Below are positions 14,301 to 27,290 of a stretch of DNA of 64,000 bases, piece after piece. A program made the translations under genes and the position numbers. The stretch's first letter is position 1; each line of letters starts with the position of its first letter. Source of the DNA: Trissonchulus latispiculum (taxonomy: Eukaryota > Nematoda > Enoplea > Enoplida > Ironidae). Under the pieces are notes generated by a model. The model ran no database searches, was not told the origin of the DNA, and saw nothing but the letters and a program-made list of their open reading frames with translations. Location of the stretch: contig JASAND010019825.1 in the NCBI GenBank assembly GCA_030248195.1, positions 1-64,000 on the forward strand. The letters run 5' to 3'.

Positions 14301-17300
14301 AAAATGCCATGACGCACATGTGCGTCATGCGGAAAATGCCATGACGCACATGTGCGTCATGCGGTAAATGCCATGACGCACATGTGCGTCATGTGAAAAG
14401 TACCATGACGCACATGTGCGTCCTGCGGAAAACGCCATGACGCACATGTGCGTCATGCGGAAAACGCCATGACGCACATGTGCGTCAGGAAAACGCCATG
14501 ACGCACATGTGCGTCATGCGGAAAATGCCATGACGCACATGTGCGTCATGCGGTCTCTGCGAAAATGCCATGACGCACATGTGCGTCATGCGGAAAATGT
14601 CATGACGCACATGTGCGTCATGCGGAAAATGCCATGATGCACATGTGCGTCATGCGGAAAACGCCATGACGCACATGTGCGTCATGCGGAAAACGCCATG
14701 ACGCACATGTGCGTCATGCGGAAAATGCCATGACGCACATGTGCGTCATGCGGTCTCTGCGAAAATGCCATGACGCACATGTGCGTCATGCGGTCTCTGC
14801 GAAAATGCCATGACGCACATGTGCGTCATGCGGAAAACGCCATGACGCACATGTGCGTCATGCGGAAAATGCCATGACGCACATGTGCGTCATGCGGTCT
14901 CTGCGAAAATGCCATGACGCACATGTGCGTCATGCGAAAACGCCATGACGCACATGTGCGTCATGCGGAAAACGCCATGACGCACATGTGCGTCATGCGG
15001 AAAATGCCATGACGCACATGTGCGTCATGCGGAAAATGCCATGACGCACATGTGCGTCATGCGGAAAACGCCATGACGCACATGTGCGTCATGCGGAAAA
15101 CGCCATGACGCACATGTGCGTCATGCGGAAAACGCCATGACGCACATGTGCGTCATGCGGTCTCTGGAAAATGCCATGACGCACATGTGCGTCATGCGGA
15201 AAATGTCATGATGCACATGTGCGTCATGCGGAAAATGCCATGACGCACCTGTGCGTCATGCGGAAAACGCCATGACGCACATGTGCGTAATGCGGAAAAT
15301 GCCATGCCGCACATGTGCGTCATGCGGAAAATGCCATGACGCACATGTGCGTCATGCGGTCTCTGCGAAAATGCCATGACGCCAAATGTCGCCAAATGTC
15401 GTAAAATGTCGCCAAATGTCGCCAAATGTCGTCAAATGTCGCCAAATGTCGCCAAATGCCGCCAAATGCCGTCAAATGTCGCCAACTCTCGCAAATTGTC
15501 GCCAAATCCGAATATTTTTGCGGATCCGCCAAATCCGAATGTCGCCAAATGTCGCCAAATGTTGCCGAATGTCGCAAAATGTCGCAAAGTCTCGCAAAAA
15601 TGTCGCCAAATGTCGCCAAATGTCGCCAAATGTCGCCAACTGTCGCAAATTGTCGCCTAATCCATATGTCGCCATATGTCGCCAAATGTCGCCAAATGTC
15701 GCAAAATGTCGCAAAATGTCGCAAAAATGTGCGTCATGCGGAAAACGCCATGACGCACATGTGCGTCATGCGGTCTCTGCGAAAATGCCATGACGCACAT
15801 GTGCGTCATGCGGAAAATGCCATGACGCACATGAGCGTCATGCGGAAAATGTCATGACGCACATGTGCGTCATGCGGAAAATGACATGACGCATATGTGC
15901 GTCATGCGGAAAATGCCATGACGCACATGTGCGTCATGCGGAAAATGCCATGACGCACATGTGCGTCATGCGGAAAATGCCATGACGCACATGTGCGTCA
16001 TGCGGTCTCTGCGAAAATGCCATGACGCACATGTGCGTCATGCGGTCTCTGCGAAAATGCCATGACGCACATGTGCGTCATGCGGTTTCTGCGAAAATGC
16101 CATGACGCACATGTGCGTCATGCGGAAAATGCCATGACGCACATGTGCGTCATGCGGAAAATGCCATGACGCACAAGTGCGTCATGCGGAAAATGACATG
16201 ACGCACATGTGCGTCATGCGGAAAATGCCATGACGCACATGTGCGTCATGCGGTCTCTGCGAAAATACCATGATGCACATGTGCGTCATGCGGTCTCTGC
16301 GAAAATGCCATGACGCACATGCGCGTCATGCGGAAAACGCCATGACGCACATGTGCGTCATGCGGAAAACGCCATGACGCACATGTGCGTCATGCGGAAA
16401 ATGCCATGACGCACATGTGCGTCATGCGGTCTCTGCGAAAATGAAATGCCATGACGCACATGTGCGTCATGCGGAAAATGTCATGACGCACATGTGCGTC
16501 ATGCGGAAAATGCCATGATGCACATGTGCGTCATGCGGAAAACGCCATGACGCACATGTGCGTCATGCGGAAAACGCCATGACGCACATGTGCGTCATGC
16601 GGAAAATGCCATGACGCACATGTGCGTCATGCGGTCTCTGCGAAAATGCCATGACGCACATGTGCGTCATGCGGTCTCTGCGAAAATGCCATGTCGCCAA
16701 ATGTCACCAAATGTCGTAAAATGTCGCCAAATGTCGCCAAATGTCGTCAAATGTCGCCAAATGTCGCCAAATGTCGCAAAATGTCGCAAAATGTCGCAAA
16801 AATGTGCGTCATGCGGTCTCTGCGAAAATGCCATGACGCACATGTGCGTCATGGGTGCATGACGCACATGTGCGTCATGCGGAAAATGCCATGACGCACA
16901 TGTGCGTCATGCGGAAAATGCCATGACGCACATGTGCGTCATGGTCGCGAAAAGCCATGACGCACATGTGCGTCATGCGGAAAACGCCATGACGCACATG
17001 TGCGTCATGCGGAAAATGCCATGACGCACATGTGCGTCATGCGATGCCATGACGCACATGTGCGTCATGCGGAAAACGCCATGACGCACATGTGCGTCAT
17101 GCGGAAAACGCCATGACGCACATGTGCGTCATGCGGAAAATGCCATGACGCACATGTGCGTCATGCGGAAAATGCCATGACGCACATGTGCGTCATGCGG
17201 AAAATGCCATGACGCACATGTGCGTCATGCGGAAAACGCCATGACGCACATGTGCGTCATGCGGAAAATGCCATGACGCACATGTGCGTCATGCGGAAAA

Positions 17301-17411
17301 TGCCATGACGCACATGTGCGTCATGCGGAAAATGTCATGATGCACATGTGCGTCATGCGGAAAACGCCATGACGCACCTGTGCGTCATGCGGAAAACGCC
17401 ATGACGCACAT

Positions 17412-17930
17412 GTGCGTCATGCGGAAAATGCCATGACGCACATGTGCGTCATGCGGTCTCTGCGAAAATGCCATGACGCACATGTGCGTCATGCGGTCTC
17501 TGCGAATATGCCATGTCGCCAAATGTCGCCAAATGTCGCAAAATGTCGCCAAATGTCGCCAAATGTCGTCAAATGTCGCCAAATGTCGCCAAATGCCGCC
17601 AAATGCCGTCAAATGTCGCCAACTCTCGCAAATTGTCGCCAAATCCGAATATTTTTGCGGATCCGCCAAATCCGAATGTCGCCAAATGTCGCCAAATGTT
17701 GCCGAATGTCGCAAAATGTCGCAAAGTCTCGCAAAAATGTCGCCAAATGTCGCCAAATGTCGCCAAATGTCGCCAACTGTCGCAAATTGTCGCCTAATCC
17801 ATATGTCGCCATATGTCGCCAAATGTCGCCAAATGTCGCAACATGTTGCAAAATGTCGCAAAAATGTGCGTCATGCGGTCTCTGCGAAAATGCCATGACG
17901 CACATGTGCGTCATGCGGAAAATGCCATGA
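17412..17930 (-). repeat. inverted near-identical copy of 2,894-3,412
   Basis: This 519-bp block (palindromic units, one full GACATTTGGC module, palindromic units) corresponds in reverse complement to 2,894-3,412 in the forward array. Translating both in the matching frame gives 172-codon strings with only two differences, both near the right end of the module. Most other module pairs differ in 11-mer number, so this pair must be a recent inverted duplication or conversion event. Confidence 0.85.
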
Positions 17931-18871
17931 CGCACATGTGCGTCATGCGGAAAATGCCATGACGCACAAGTGCGTCATGCGGAAAATGCCATGACGCACA
18001 TGTGCGACATGCGGAAAATGCCATGACGCACATGTGCGTCATGCGGTCTCTGCGAAAATACCATGATGCACATGTGCGTCATGCAGTCTCTGCGAAAATG
18101 CCATGACGCACATGTGCGTCATGCGGAAAACGCCATGACGCACATGTGCTTCATGCGGAAAACGCCATGACGCACATGTGCGTCATGCGGTCTCTGCGCA
18201 AATGCCATGACGCACATGTGCGTCATGCGGTCTCTGCGAAAATGCCATGACGCACATGTGCGTCATGCGGTTTCTGCGAAAATGCCGCCAAATATCGCCA
18301 AATACCGCCAAATGCCGTCAAATGTCGCCAACTCTCGCAAATTGTCGCCAAATCCGAATATTTTTGCGGATCCGCCAAATCCGAATGTCGCAAAATGTCG
18401 CCAAATGTCGCAAAAATGTCGCCAAATGTCGCCAAATGTCGCCAAATGTCGCAAAATGTCGCAAAATGTCGCAAAAATGTGCGTCATGCGGAAAATGCCA
18501 TGCCGCACATGTGCGTCATGCGAAAAATGCCATGACGCACATGTGCGTCATGCCGAAAACGCCATGACGCACATGTGCGTCATGCGGAAAACGCCATGAC
18601 GCACATGTGCGTCATGCGGAAAATGCCATGACGCACATGTGCGTCATGCGGTCTCTGCGAAAATGCCATGACGCACATGTGCGTCATGCGGAAAATGCCA
18701 TGACGCACATGTGCGTCATGCGGAAAATGCCATGATGCACATGTGCGTCATGCGGAAAACGCCATGACGCACATGTGCGTCATGCGGAAAACGCCATGAC
18801 GCACATGTGCGTCATGCGGAAAATGCCATGACGCACATGTGCGTCATGCGGTCTCTGCGAAAATGCCATGA

Positions 18872-19222
18872 CGCCAAATGTCGCCAAATGTCGTAAAATG
18901 TCGCCAAATGTCGCCAAATGTCGTCAAATGTCGCCAAATGTCGCCAAATGCCGCCAAATGCCGTCAAATGTCGCCAACTCTCGCAAATTGTCGCCAAATC
19001 CGAATATTTTTGCGGATCCGCCAAATCCGAATGTCGCCAAATGTCGCCAAATGTTGCCGAATGTCGCAAAATGTCGCAAAATCTTGCAAAAATGTCGCCA
19101 AATGTCGCCAAATGTCGCCAAATGTCGCCAACTGTCGCAAATTGTCGCCTAATCCATATGTCGCCATATGTCGCCAAATGTCGTCAAATGTCGCAAAATG
19201 TCGCAAAATGTCGCAAAAATGT
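18872..19222 (-). repeat. module in a higher-order duplication with 22,110-22,400
   Basis: The segment from about 18,870 to 19,900 is repeated from about 22,110 to 23,260. Both copies share the diagnostic ATCTTGCAAAA variant in the module, the GACGCCCATGTG variant core (about 19,613 and 22,973), and the same order of 12- and 20-bp spacers. The offset is about 3.3 kb, so the array grows by duplication of multi-kilobase blocks. Confidence 0.75.
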
Positions 19223-22200
19223 GCGTCATGCGGTCTCTGCGAAAATGCCATGACGCACATGTGCGTCATGCGGTTTCTGCGAAAATGCCATGACGCACAT
19301 GTGCGTCATGCGGAAAATGCCATGACGCACATGTGCGTCATGCGGAAAATGCCATGACGCACAAGTGCGTCATGCGGAAAATGACATGACGCACATGTGC
19401 GTCATGCGGAAAATGCCATGACGCACATGTGCGTCATGCGGAAAATGCCATGACGCACATGTGCGTCATGCGGTCTCTGCGAAAATACCATGATGCACAT
19501 GTGCGTCATGCGGTCTCTGCGAAAATGCCATGACGCACATGTGCGCCATGCGGTCTCTGCGAAAATGCCATGACGCACATGTGCGTCATGCGGTTTCTGC
19601 GAAAATGCCATGACGCCCATGTGCGTCATGCGGAAAATGCCATGACGCACATGTGCGTCATGCGGAAAATGCCATGACGCACAAGTGCGTCATGCGGAAA
19701 ATGACATGACGCACATGTGCGTCATGCGGAAAATGCCATGACGCACATGTGCGTCATGCGGTCTCTGCGAAAATACCATGATGCACATGTGCGTCATGCG
19801 GTCTCTGCGAAAATGCCATGACGCACATGCGCGTCATGCGGAAAACGCCATGACGCACATGTGCGTCATGCGGAAAACGCCATGACGCACATGTGCGTCA
19901 TGCGGAAAATGCCATGACGCACATGTGCGTCATGCGGTCTCTGCGAAAATGCAAATGCCATGACGCACATGTGCGTCATGCGGAAAATGCCATGACGCAC
20001 ATGTGCATGACGCACATGTGCGTCATGCGGAAAATGCCATGACGCACATGTGCGTCATGCGAAAATGCCATGACGCACATGTGCGTCATGCTGAAAAAGC
20101 CATGACGCACATGTGCGTCATGCGGAAAACGCCATGCCGCACATGTGCGTCATGCGGAAAATGCCATGACGCACATGTGCGTCATGCGGTCTCTGCGCAA
20201 ATGCCCTGACGCACATGTGCGTCATGCGGTCTCTGCGAAAATGACGTCAAATGTCGCCAAATGCGCAAATTGTCGCCAAATCCGAATATTTTTGCGGTCC
20301 GCCAAATCCGAATGTCGCCAAATGTCGCCAAATGTGCCAATGTCGCAAAATGTCGCAAAATGTCGCAAAAATGTCGCCAAATGTCGCCAAATGTCGCCAA
20401 ATGTCGCAAAATGTCGCAAAAATGTGCGTCATGCGGAAAATGCCATGACGCAAAAATGTGCGTCATGTGCGTCATGCGAAAATGCCATGACGCACATGTG
20501 CGTCATGCGGAAAATGCCATGACGCACATGTGCGTCATGCGGAAAACGCCATGACGCACATGTGCGTCATGCGGAAAATGCCATGACGCACATGTGCGTC
20601 ATGCGGTCTCTGCGAAAATGACGCACATGTGCGTCATGCGGTTTCTGCGAAAATGCCATGACGCACATGTGCGTCATGTGCGTCTCTGCGAAAATGCCAT
20701 GACGCACATAGGCGTCATGCGGAAGATGCCATGACGCACCTGTGCGTCATGCGGAAAATGCCATGACGCACATGTGCGTCATGCGGTCTCTGCGAAAACG
20801 CCATGACGCACATGTGCGTCATGCGGCTCGAAAATCCCTGCGCAATGTGCGTCATGCGCGAAACGCCATGACGCACATGTGCGTCATGCGAAGTCGCAAA
20901 TGTCGCATGTCGCAAAATCGCATGCGCACATGTGCGTCATGCGGAAAATGCCATGACGCACATGTGCGTCATGCGGAAAATGCCATGACGCACATGTGCG
21001 TCATGCGGAAAATGCCATGACGCACATGTGCGTCATGCGCAAAACGCCATGACGCACATGAGCGTCACGCGGACATTGCCATGCCGCACATGTGCGTCAT
21101 GCGCCAAATGCCATGACGCACATGTGCGTCATGCGGTAGATGCCATGACGCACATGTGCGTCATGCGTCTGCGAAAATGCCATGACGCACATGTGCGTCA
21201 TGCGTCTCTGCGAAAATGCCATGACGCACATGTGCGTCATGCGGTCTCTGCGAAAATGCCATGACGCCAAAGGTCGCCAAATGTCGCAAAATGTCGCAAA
21301 ATGTCGCAAAGATGTCGCCAAATGTCGCCAAATGTCGCCAACTGTCGTCAAATGTCGCCAAATGTCGCCAAATGCCGCCAAATGCCGTCAAATGTCGCCA
21401 ACTCTCGCAAATTGTCGCCAAATCCGAATATTTTTGCGGATCCGCCAAATCCGAATGTCGCCAAATGTCGCCAAATGTTGCCGAATGTCGCAAAATGTCG
21501 CAAAATGTCGCAAAAATGTCGCCAAATGTCGCCAAATGTCGCCAAATGTCGCCAACTGTCGCAAATTGTCGCAAAAATGTGCGTCATGCGGAAAATGCCA
21601 TGACGCACATGTGCGTCATGCGGAAAATACCATGATGCACATGTGCGTCATGCGGTCTCTGCGAAAATGCCATGACGCACATGTGCGTCATGCGGAAAAT
21701 GCCATGACGCACATGTGCGTCATGCGAAAAATGCCATGACGCACATGTGCGTCATGCGAAAACCCATGACGCACATGTGCGTCGATGCCATGACGCACAT
21801 GTGCGTATGGGGAAAATGCCATGACGCACATGTGCGTCATGCGGAAAATGCCATGACGCACATGTGCGTCATGCGCCATGACGCACATGTGCGTCATGTT
21901 CTGCGAAAATGCCATGACGCACATGTGCGTCATGCGGTCTCTGGAAAATGCCATGACGGACATGTGCGTCATGCGGAAAATGCCATGACGCACTTGTGCG
22001 TCATGCGTCTCGCGAAAATGCCATGACGCACATGTGCGTCATGGTCTCTGCGAAAATGCCATGACGCCACATGTGCGTCATGCGGTCTCTGCGAAATGCC
22101 ATGAGGGCAAAATGTCGCCAAATGTCGCCAAATGTCGTCAAATGTCGCCAAATGTCGCCAAATGCCGCCAAATGCCGTCAAATGTCGCCAACTCTCGCAA

Positions 22201-25200
22201 ATTGTCGCCAAATCCGAATATTTTTGCGGATCCGCCAAATCCGAATGTCGCCAAATGTCGCCAAATGTTGCCGAATGTCGCAAAATGTCGCAAAATCTTG
22301 CAAAAATGTCGCCAACTGTCGCCAAATGTCGCCAAATGTCGCCAACTGTCGCAAATTGTCGCCTAATCCATATGTCGCCATATGTCGCCAAATGTCGCAA
22401 TGTGTATGTGCAAAATGCCATCGCAAATGTGCGTCATGCGGGAAAATCCATGCGCACATGTGCGTCATGGGAAAATGCCATGACGCACATGTGCGTCATG
22501 CGATGCCTGACGCACAGTGCGTCATGCGGAAAATGCCTGACGCACATGTGCGCATGCGGAAAATGATGACGCACATGTGCGTCATGCGGTCTCTGCGAAA
22601 ATGCCATGACGCACATGTGCGACATGCGTCGGAAAATGCCATGACGCACATGTGCGTCATGCGGAAAATGCCATGACGCACATGTGCGTCAAGCGGAAAA
22701 TGACATGACGCACATGTCCGTCAGGGGGAAAATGACATGACGCACATGAGCGTCATGCGGAAAATGCCATGACGCACATGTGCGTCATGGCGGAAAATGC
22801 CATGACGCACATGTGCGTCATGCGGTCTCTGCGAAAATACCATGATGCACATGTGCGTCATGCGGTCTCTGCGAAAATGCCATGACGCACATGTGCGCCA
22901 TGCGGTCTCTGCGAAAATGCCATGACGCACATGTGCGTCATGCGGTTTCTGCGAAAATGCCATGACGCCCATGTGCGTCATGCGGAAAATGCCATGACGC
23001 ACATGTGCGTCATGCGGAAAATGCCATGACGCACAAGTGCGTCATGCGGAAAATGACATGACGCACATGTGCGTCATGCGGAAAATGCCATGACGCACAT
23101 GTGCGTCATGCGGTCTCTGCGAAAATACCATGATGCACATGTGCGTCATGCGGTCTCTGCGAAAATGCCATGACGCACATGCGCGTCATGCGGAAAACGC
23201 CATGACGCACATGTGCGTCATGCGGAAAACGCCATGACGCACATGTGCGTCATGCGGAAAATGCCATGACGCACATGTGCGTCATGCGGTCTCTGCGAAA
23301 ATGCCATGACGCACATGTGCGTCATGCGGTCTCTGCGAAAATGCCATGACGCACATGTGCGTCATGCGGAAAATGCCATGACGCACATGTGCGTCATGCG
23401 AAAACTGCCATGACGCACATGTGCGTCATGCGGAAAATGCCATGACGCACATGTGCGTCATGCGAAAAATGCCATGACGCACATGCGCGTCAGGCGGAAA
23501 ACGCCATGACGCACATGTGCGTCATGCGGAAAATGCCATGACGCACATGTGCGTCATGGTCTCTGCGAAAATGCCATGACGCACATGTGCGTCATGCGGT
23601 CTCTGCGAAAATGCCATGGCGCACATGTGCGTCATGTCGAAAATGCCATGACGCACATGTGCGTCATGTCGGAAAATGCCATGACGCACATGTCGCAAAT
23701 GCCATGCGCAAATGCGCAAAATGCCATGACGCACATGTGCGTCATGGGAAAATACCATGACGCACATGTGCGTCATGCGGAAAATGCCCTGACGCACATG
23801 TTCGTCCTGCGGAAAACGCTATGACGCACTTGTGCGTCATGCGGAAAACGCCATGACGCACATGTGCGTCATGCGGAAAATGCCATGACGCACATGTGCG
23901 TCATGCGGTCTCTGCGAAAATGCCATGACGCACATGTGCGTCATGCGGAAAATGCCATGACGCACATGTGCGTCATGCGGAAAATGCCATGACGCACATG
24001 TGCGTCATGTGAAAAATACCATGACGCACATGTGCGTCATGCGGAAAACGAAATGACGCACATGTGCGTCATGCGGAAAATCCATGACGCACATGGACGA
24101 AATGCCATGACGACATGTGCGTCATGCGAAAATGCCATGACGCACATGTGCGTCATGCGGTCCTGCGAACATGACACGACGCACATGTGCGTCATGCGGA
24201 AAAAGCCACGACGCACATGTGCGTCATGGGGTCTCTGCGAACATACCATGATTCACATGTGCGTCTTGCGGAAAACGCCATGACGCACATGTGCGTCATG
24301 CGGAAAATGCCATGACGCACATGTGCGTCATGCGGAAAATGCCATGACGCACATGTGCGTCATGCGAAAAATGCCATGACGCACATGTGCGTCATGCGGC
24401 AATTGCCATGACGCACATGTGCGTCATGCGGAAAACGCCATGACGCACATGTGCGTCAGGCGGAAAATGCCATGACGCACATGTGCATCATGCGGTTCTG
24501 CGAAAATGCCATGACGCACATGTGCGTCATGCGGAAAATGCCATGACGCACATGTGCGTCATGCGGAAAATGCCAAGACGCCTGCGGAAAATGCCATGAC
24601 GCACATGTGCGTCATGCGGAAAATGTCATGATGCACATGTGCGTCATGCGGAAAACGCCATGACGCACCTGTGCGTCATGCGGAAAACGCCATGACGCAC
24701 ATGTGCGTCATGCGGAAAATGCCATGACGCACATGTGCGTCATGCGGTCTCTGCGAAAATACCATGATGCACATGTGCGTCATGCTGTCTCTGCGAAAAT
24801 GCCATGACGCACATGTGCGTCATGCGGTCTCTGCGAAAATGCCATGACGCCAAATGTCGCCAAATGTCGCAAAATGTCGCAAAATGTCGCAAAGATGTCG
24901 CCAAATGTCGCCAAATGTCGCCAACTGTCGTCAAATGTCGCCAAATGTCGCCAAATGCCGCCAAATGCCGTCAAATGTCGCCAACTCTCGCAAATTGTCG
25001 CCAAATCCGAATATTTTTGCGGATCCGCCAAATCCGAATGTCGCCAAATGTCGCCAAATGTCGCCAAATGTCGCAAAATGTCGCAAAAATGTCGCCAAAT
25101 GTCGCCAAATGTCGCCAAATGTCGCCAAATGTCGCCAACTGTCGCAAATTGTCGCAAAAATGTGCGTCATGCGAAAAATGCCATGACGCACATGTGCGTC

Positions 25201-25949
25201 ATGCGGAAAATGCCATGACGCACATGTGCGTCATGCGGTACACATGCGTCTGAAAATGCCATGACGCACATGTCCGTCATGCGGAAAACGCCATGACGCA
25301 CATGTGCGTCATGCGGTCTCTGCGAAAATACCATGATGCACATGTGCGTCATGCGGTCTCTGCGAAAATGCCATGACGGAGATGGGAGTCATGTGGAAAA
25401 TGCCATGACGCACATGTGCGTCATGCGGAAATCTGCGAAAATGCCATGACGCACATGTGCGTCATGCGGTCTCTGCGAAAATGTCATGACGCACATGTGC
25501 GTCATGCGGTTTCTGCGAAAATGCCGCCAAATGTCGCCAAATACCGACAAATGACGTCAAATGTCGCCAACTCTCGCAAATTGTCGCCAAATCCGAATAT
25601 TTTTGCGGATCCGCCAAATCCGAATGTCGCCAAATGTTGCCAAATGTTGCCGAATGTCGCAAAATGTCGCAAAATGTCGCAAAAATGTCGCCAAATGTCG
25701 CCAAATGTCGCCAAATGTCGCAAAATGTCGCAAAATGTCGCAAAAATGTGCGTCATGCGGAAAATGCCATGACGCACATGTGTGTCATGCGAAAAATGCC
25801 ATGACGCACATGTGCGTCATGCGGAAAATGCCATGACGCACATGTGCGTCATGCGAAAAATGCCATGACGCACATGTGCGTCATGCGGAAAACGCCGTGA
25901 CGCACATGTGCGTCATGCGGAAAACGCCATGACGCACATGTGCGTCATG

Positions 25950-27290
25950 CGGTCTCTGCGCAAATGCCATGACGCACATGTGCGTCATGCGGTTTCTGCG
26001 AAAATGCCATGACGCACATGTGCGTCATGCGGAAAATGCCACGACGCACATGTGCGTCATGCGGAAAATGCCATGACGCACATGTGCGTCATGCGGAAAA
26101 TGCCATGACGCACATGTGCGTCATGCGGAAAATGCCATGATGCACATGTGCGTCATGCGGAAAACGCCATGACGCACATGTGCGTCATGCGGAAAATGCC
26201 ATGACGCACATGTGCGTCATGCGGAAAATGCCATGACGCACATGTGCGTCATGCGGAAAATGCCAAGAAGCAAATTTGCGTAATGCGCAAAATGCCATGA
26301 CGCACATGGGCGTCATGAGGAAAAAGCCATGAAGCACATGTGCGTCATGCGGTCTCTGCGCAAATGCCATGACGCACATGTGCGTCATGCGGTTTCTGCG
26401 AAAATGCCATGACGCACATGTGCGTCATGCGGAAAATGCCACGACGCACATGTGCGTCATGCGGAAAATGCCATGACGCACATGTGCGTCATGCGGAAAA
26501 TGCCATGACGCACATGTGCGTCATGCGGAAAATGCCATGATGCACATGTGCGTCATGCGGAAAACGCCATGACGCACATGTGCGTCATGCGGAAAATGCC
26601 ATGACGCACATGTGCGTCATGCGGAAAATGCCATGACGCACATGTGCGTCATGCGGTCTCTGCGAAAATACCATGATGCACATGTGCGTCATGCTGTCTC
26701 TGCGAAAATGCCATGACGCACATGTGCGTCATGCGGTCTCTGCGAAAATGCCATGACGCACATGTGCGTCATGCGGAAAATGCCATGACGCACATGTGCG
26801 TCATGCGGTCACTGCGAAAATGCCATGACGCACATGTCCGTCATGCGGAAAACGCCATGACGCACATGTGCGTCATGCGGTCTCTGCGAAAATGCCATGA
26901 CGCACATGTGCGTCATGCGGAAAATGCCATGACGCACATGTGCGTCATGCGAAAAATGCCATGACGCACATGTGCGTCATGCGGAAAATGCCATGACGCA
27001 CATGTGCGTCATGCGGTTTCTGCGAAAATGCCATGACGCACATGTGCGTCATGCGGAAAATGCCACGACGCACATGTGCGTCATGCGGAAAATGCCATGA
27101 CGCACATGTGCGTCATGCGGAAAATGCCATGACGCACATGTGCGTCATGCGGAAAATGCCATGATGCACATGTGCGTCATGCGGAAAACGCCATGACGCA
27201 CATGTGCGTCATGCGGAAAATGCCATGACGCACATGTGCGTCATGCGGAAAATGCCATGACGCACATGTGCGTCATGCGGTCTCTGCGAA
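25950..27290 (-). repeat. short higher-order tandem block within the array
   Basis: A string of units marked by the variant TGCCACGACGCAC occurs near 26,038, 26,440 and 27,062. Each is followed by the same series of spacers and a GATGCAC-variant core. These are tandem copies of a roughly 0.3-0.4-kb higher-order repeat, local evidence of unequal exchange. Confidence 0.7.
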
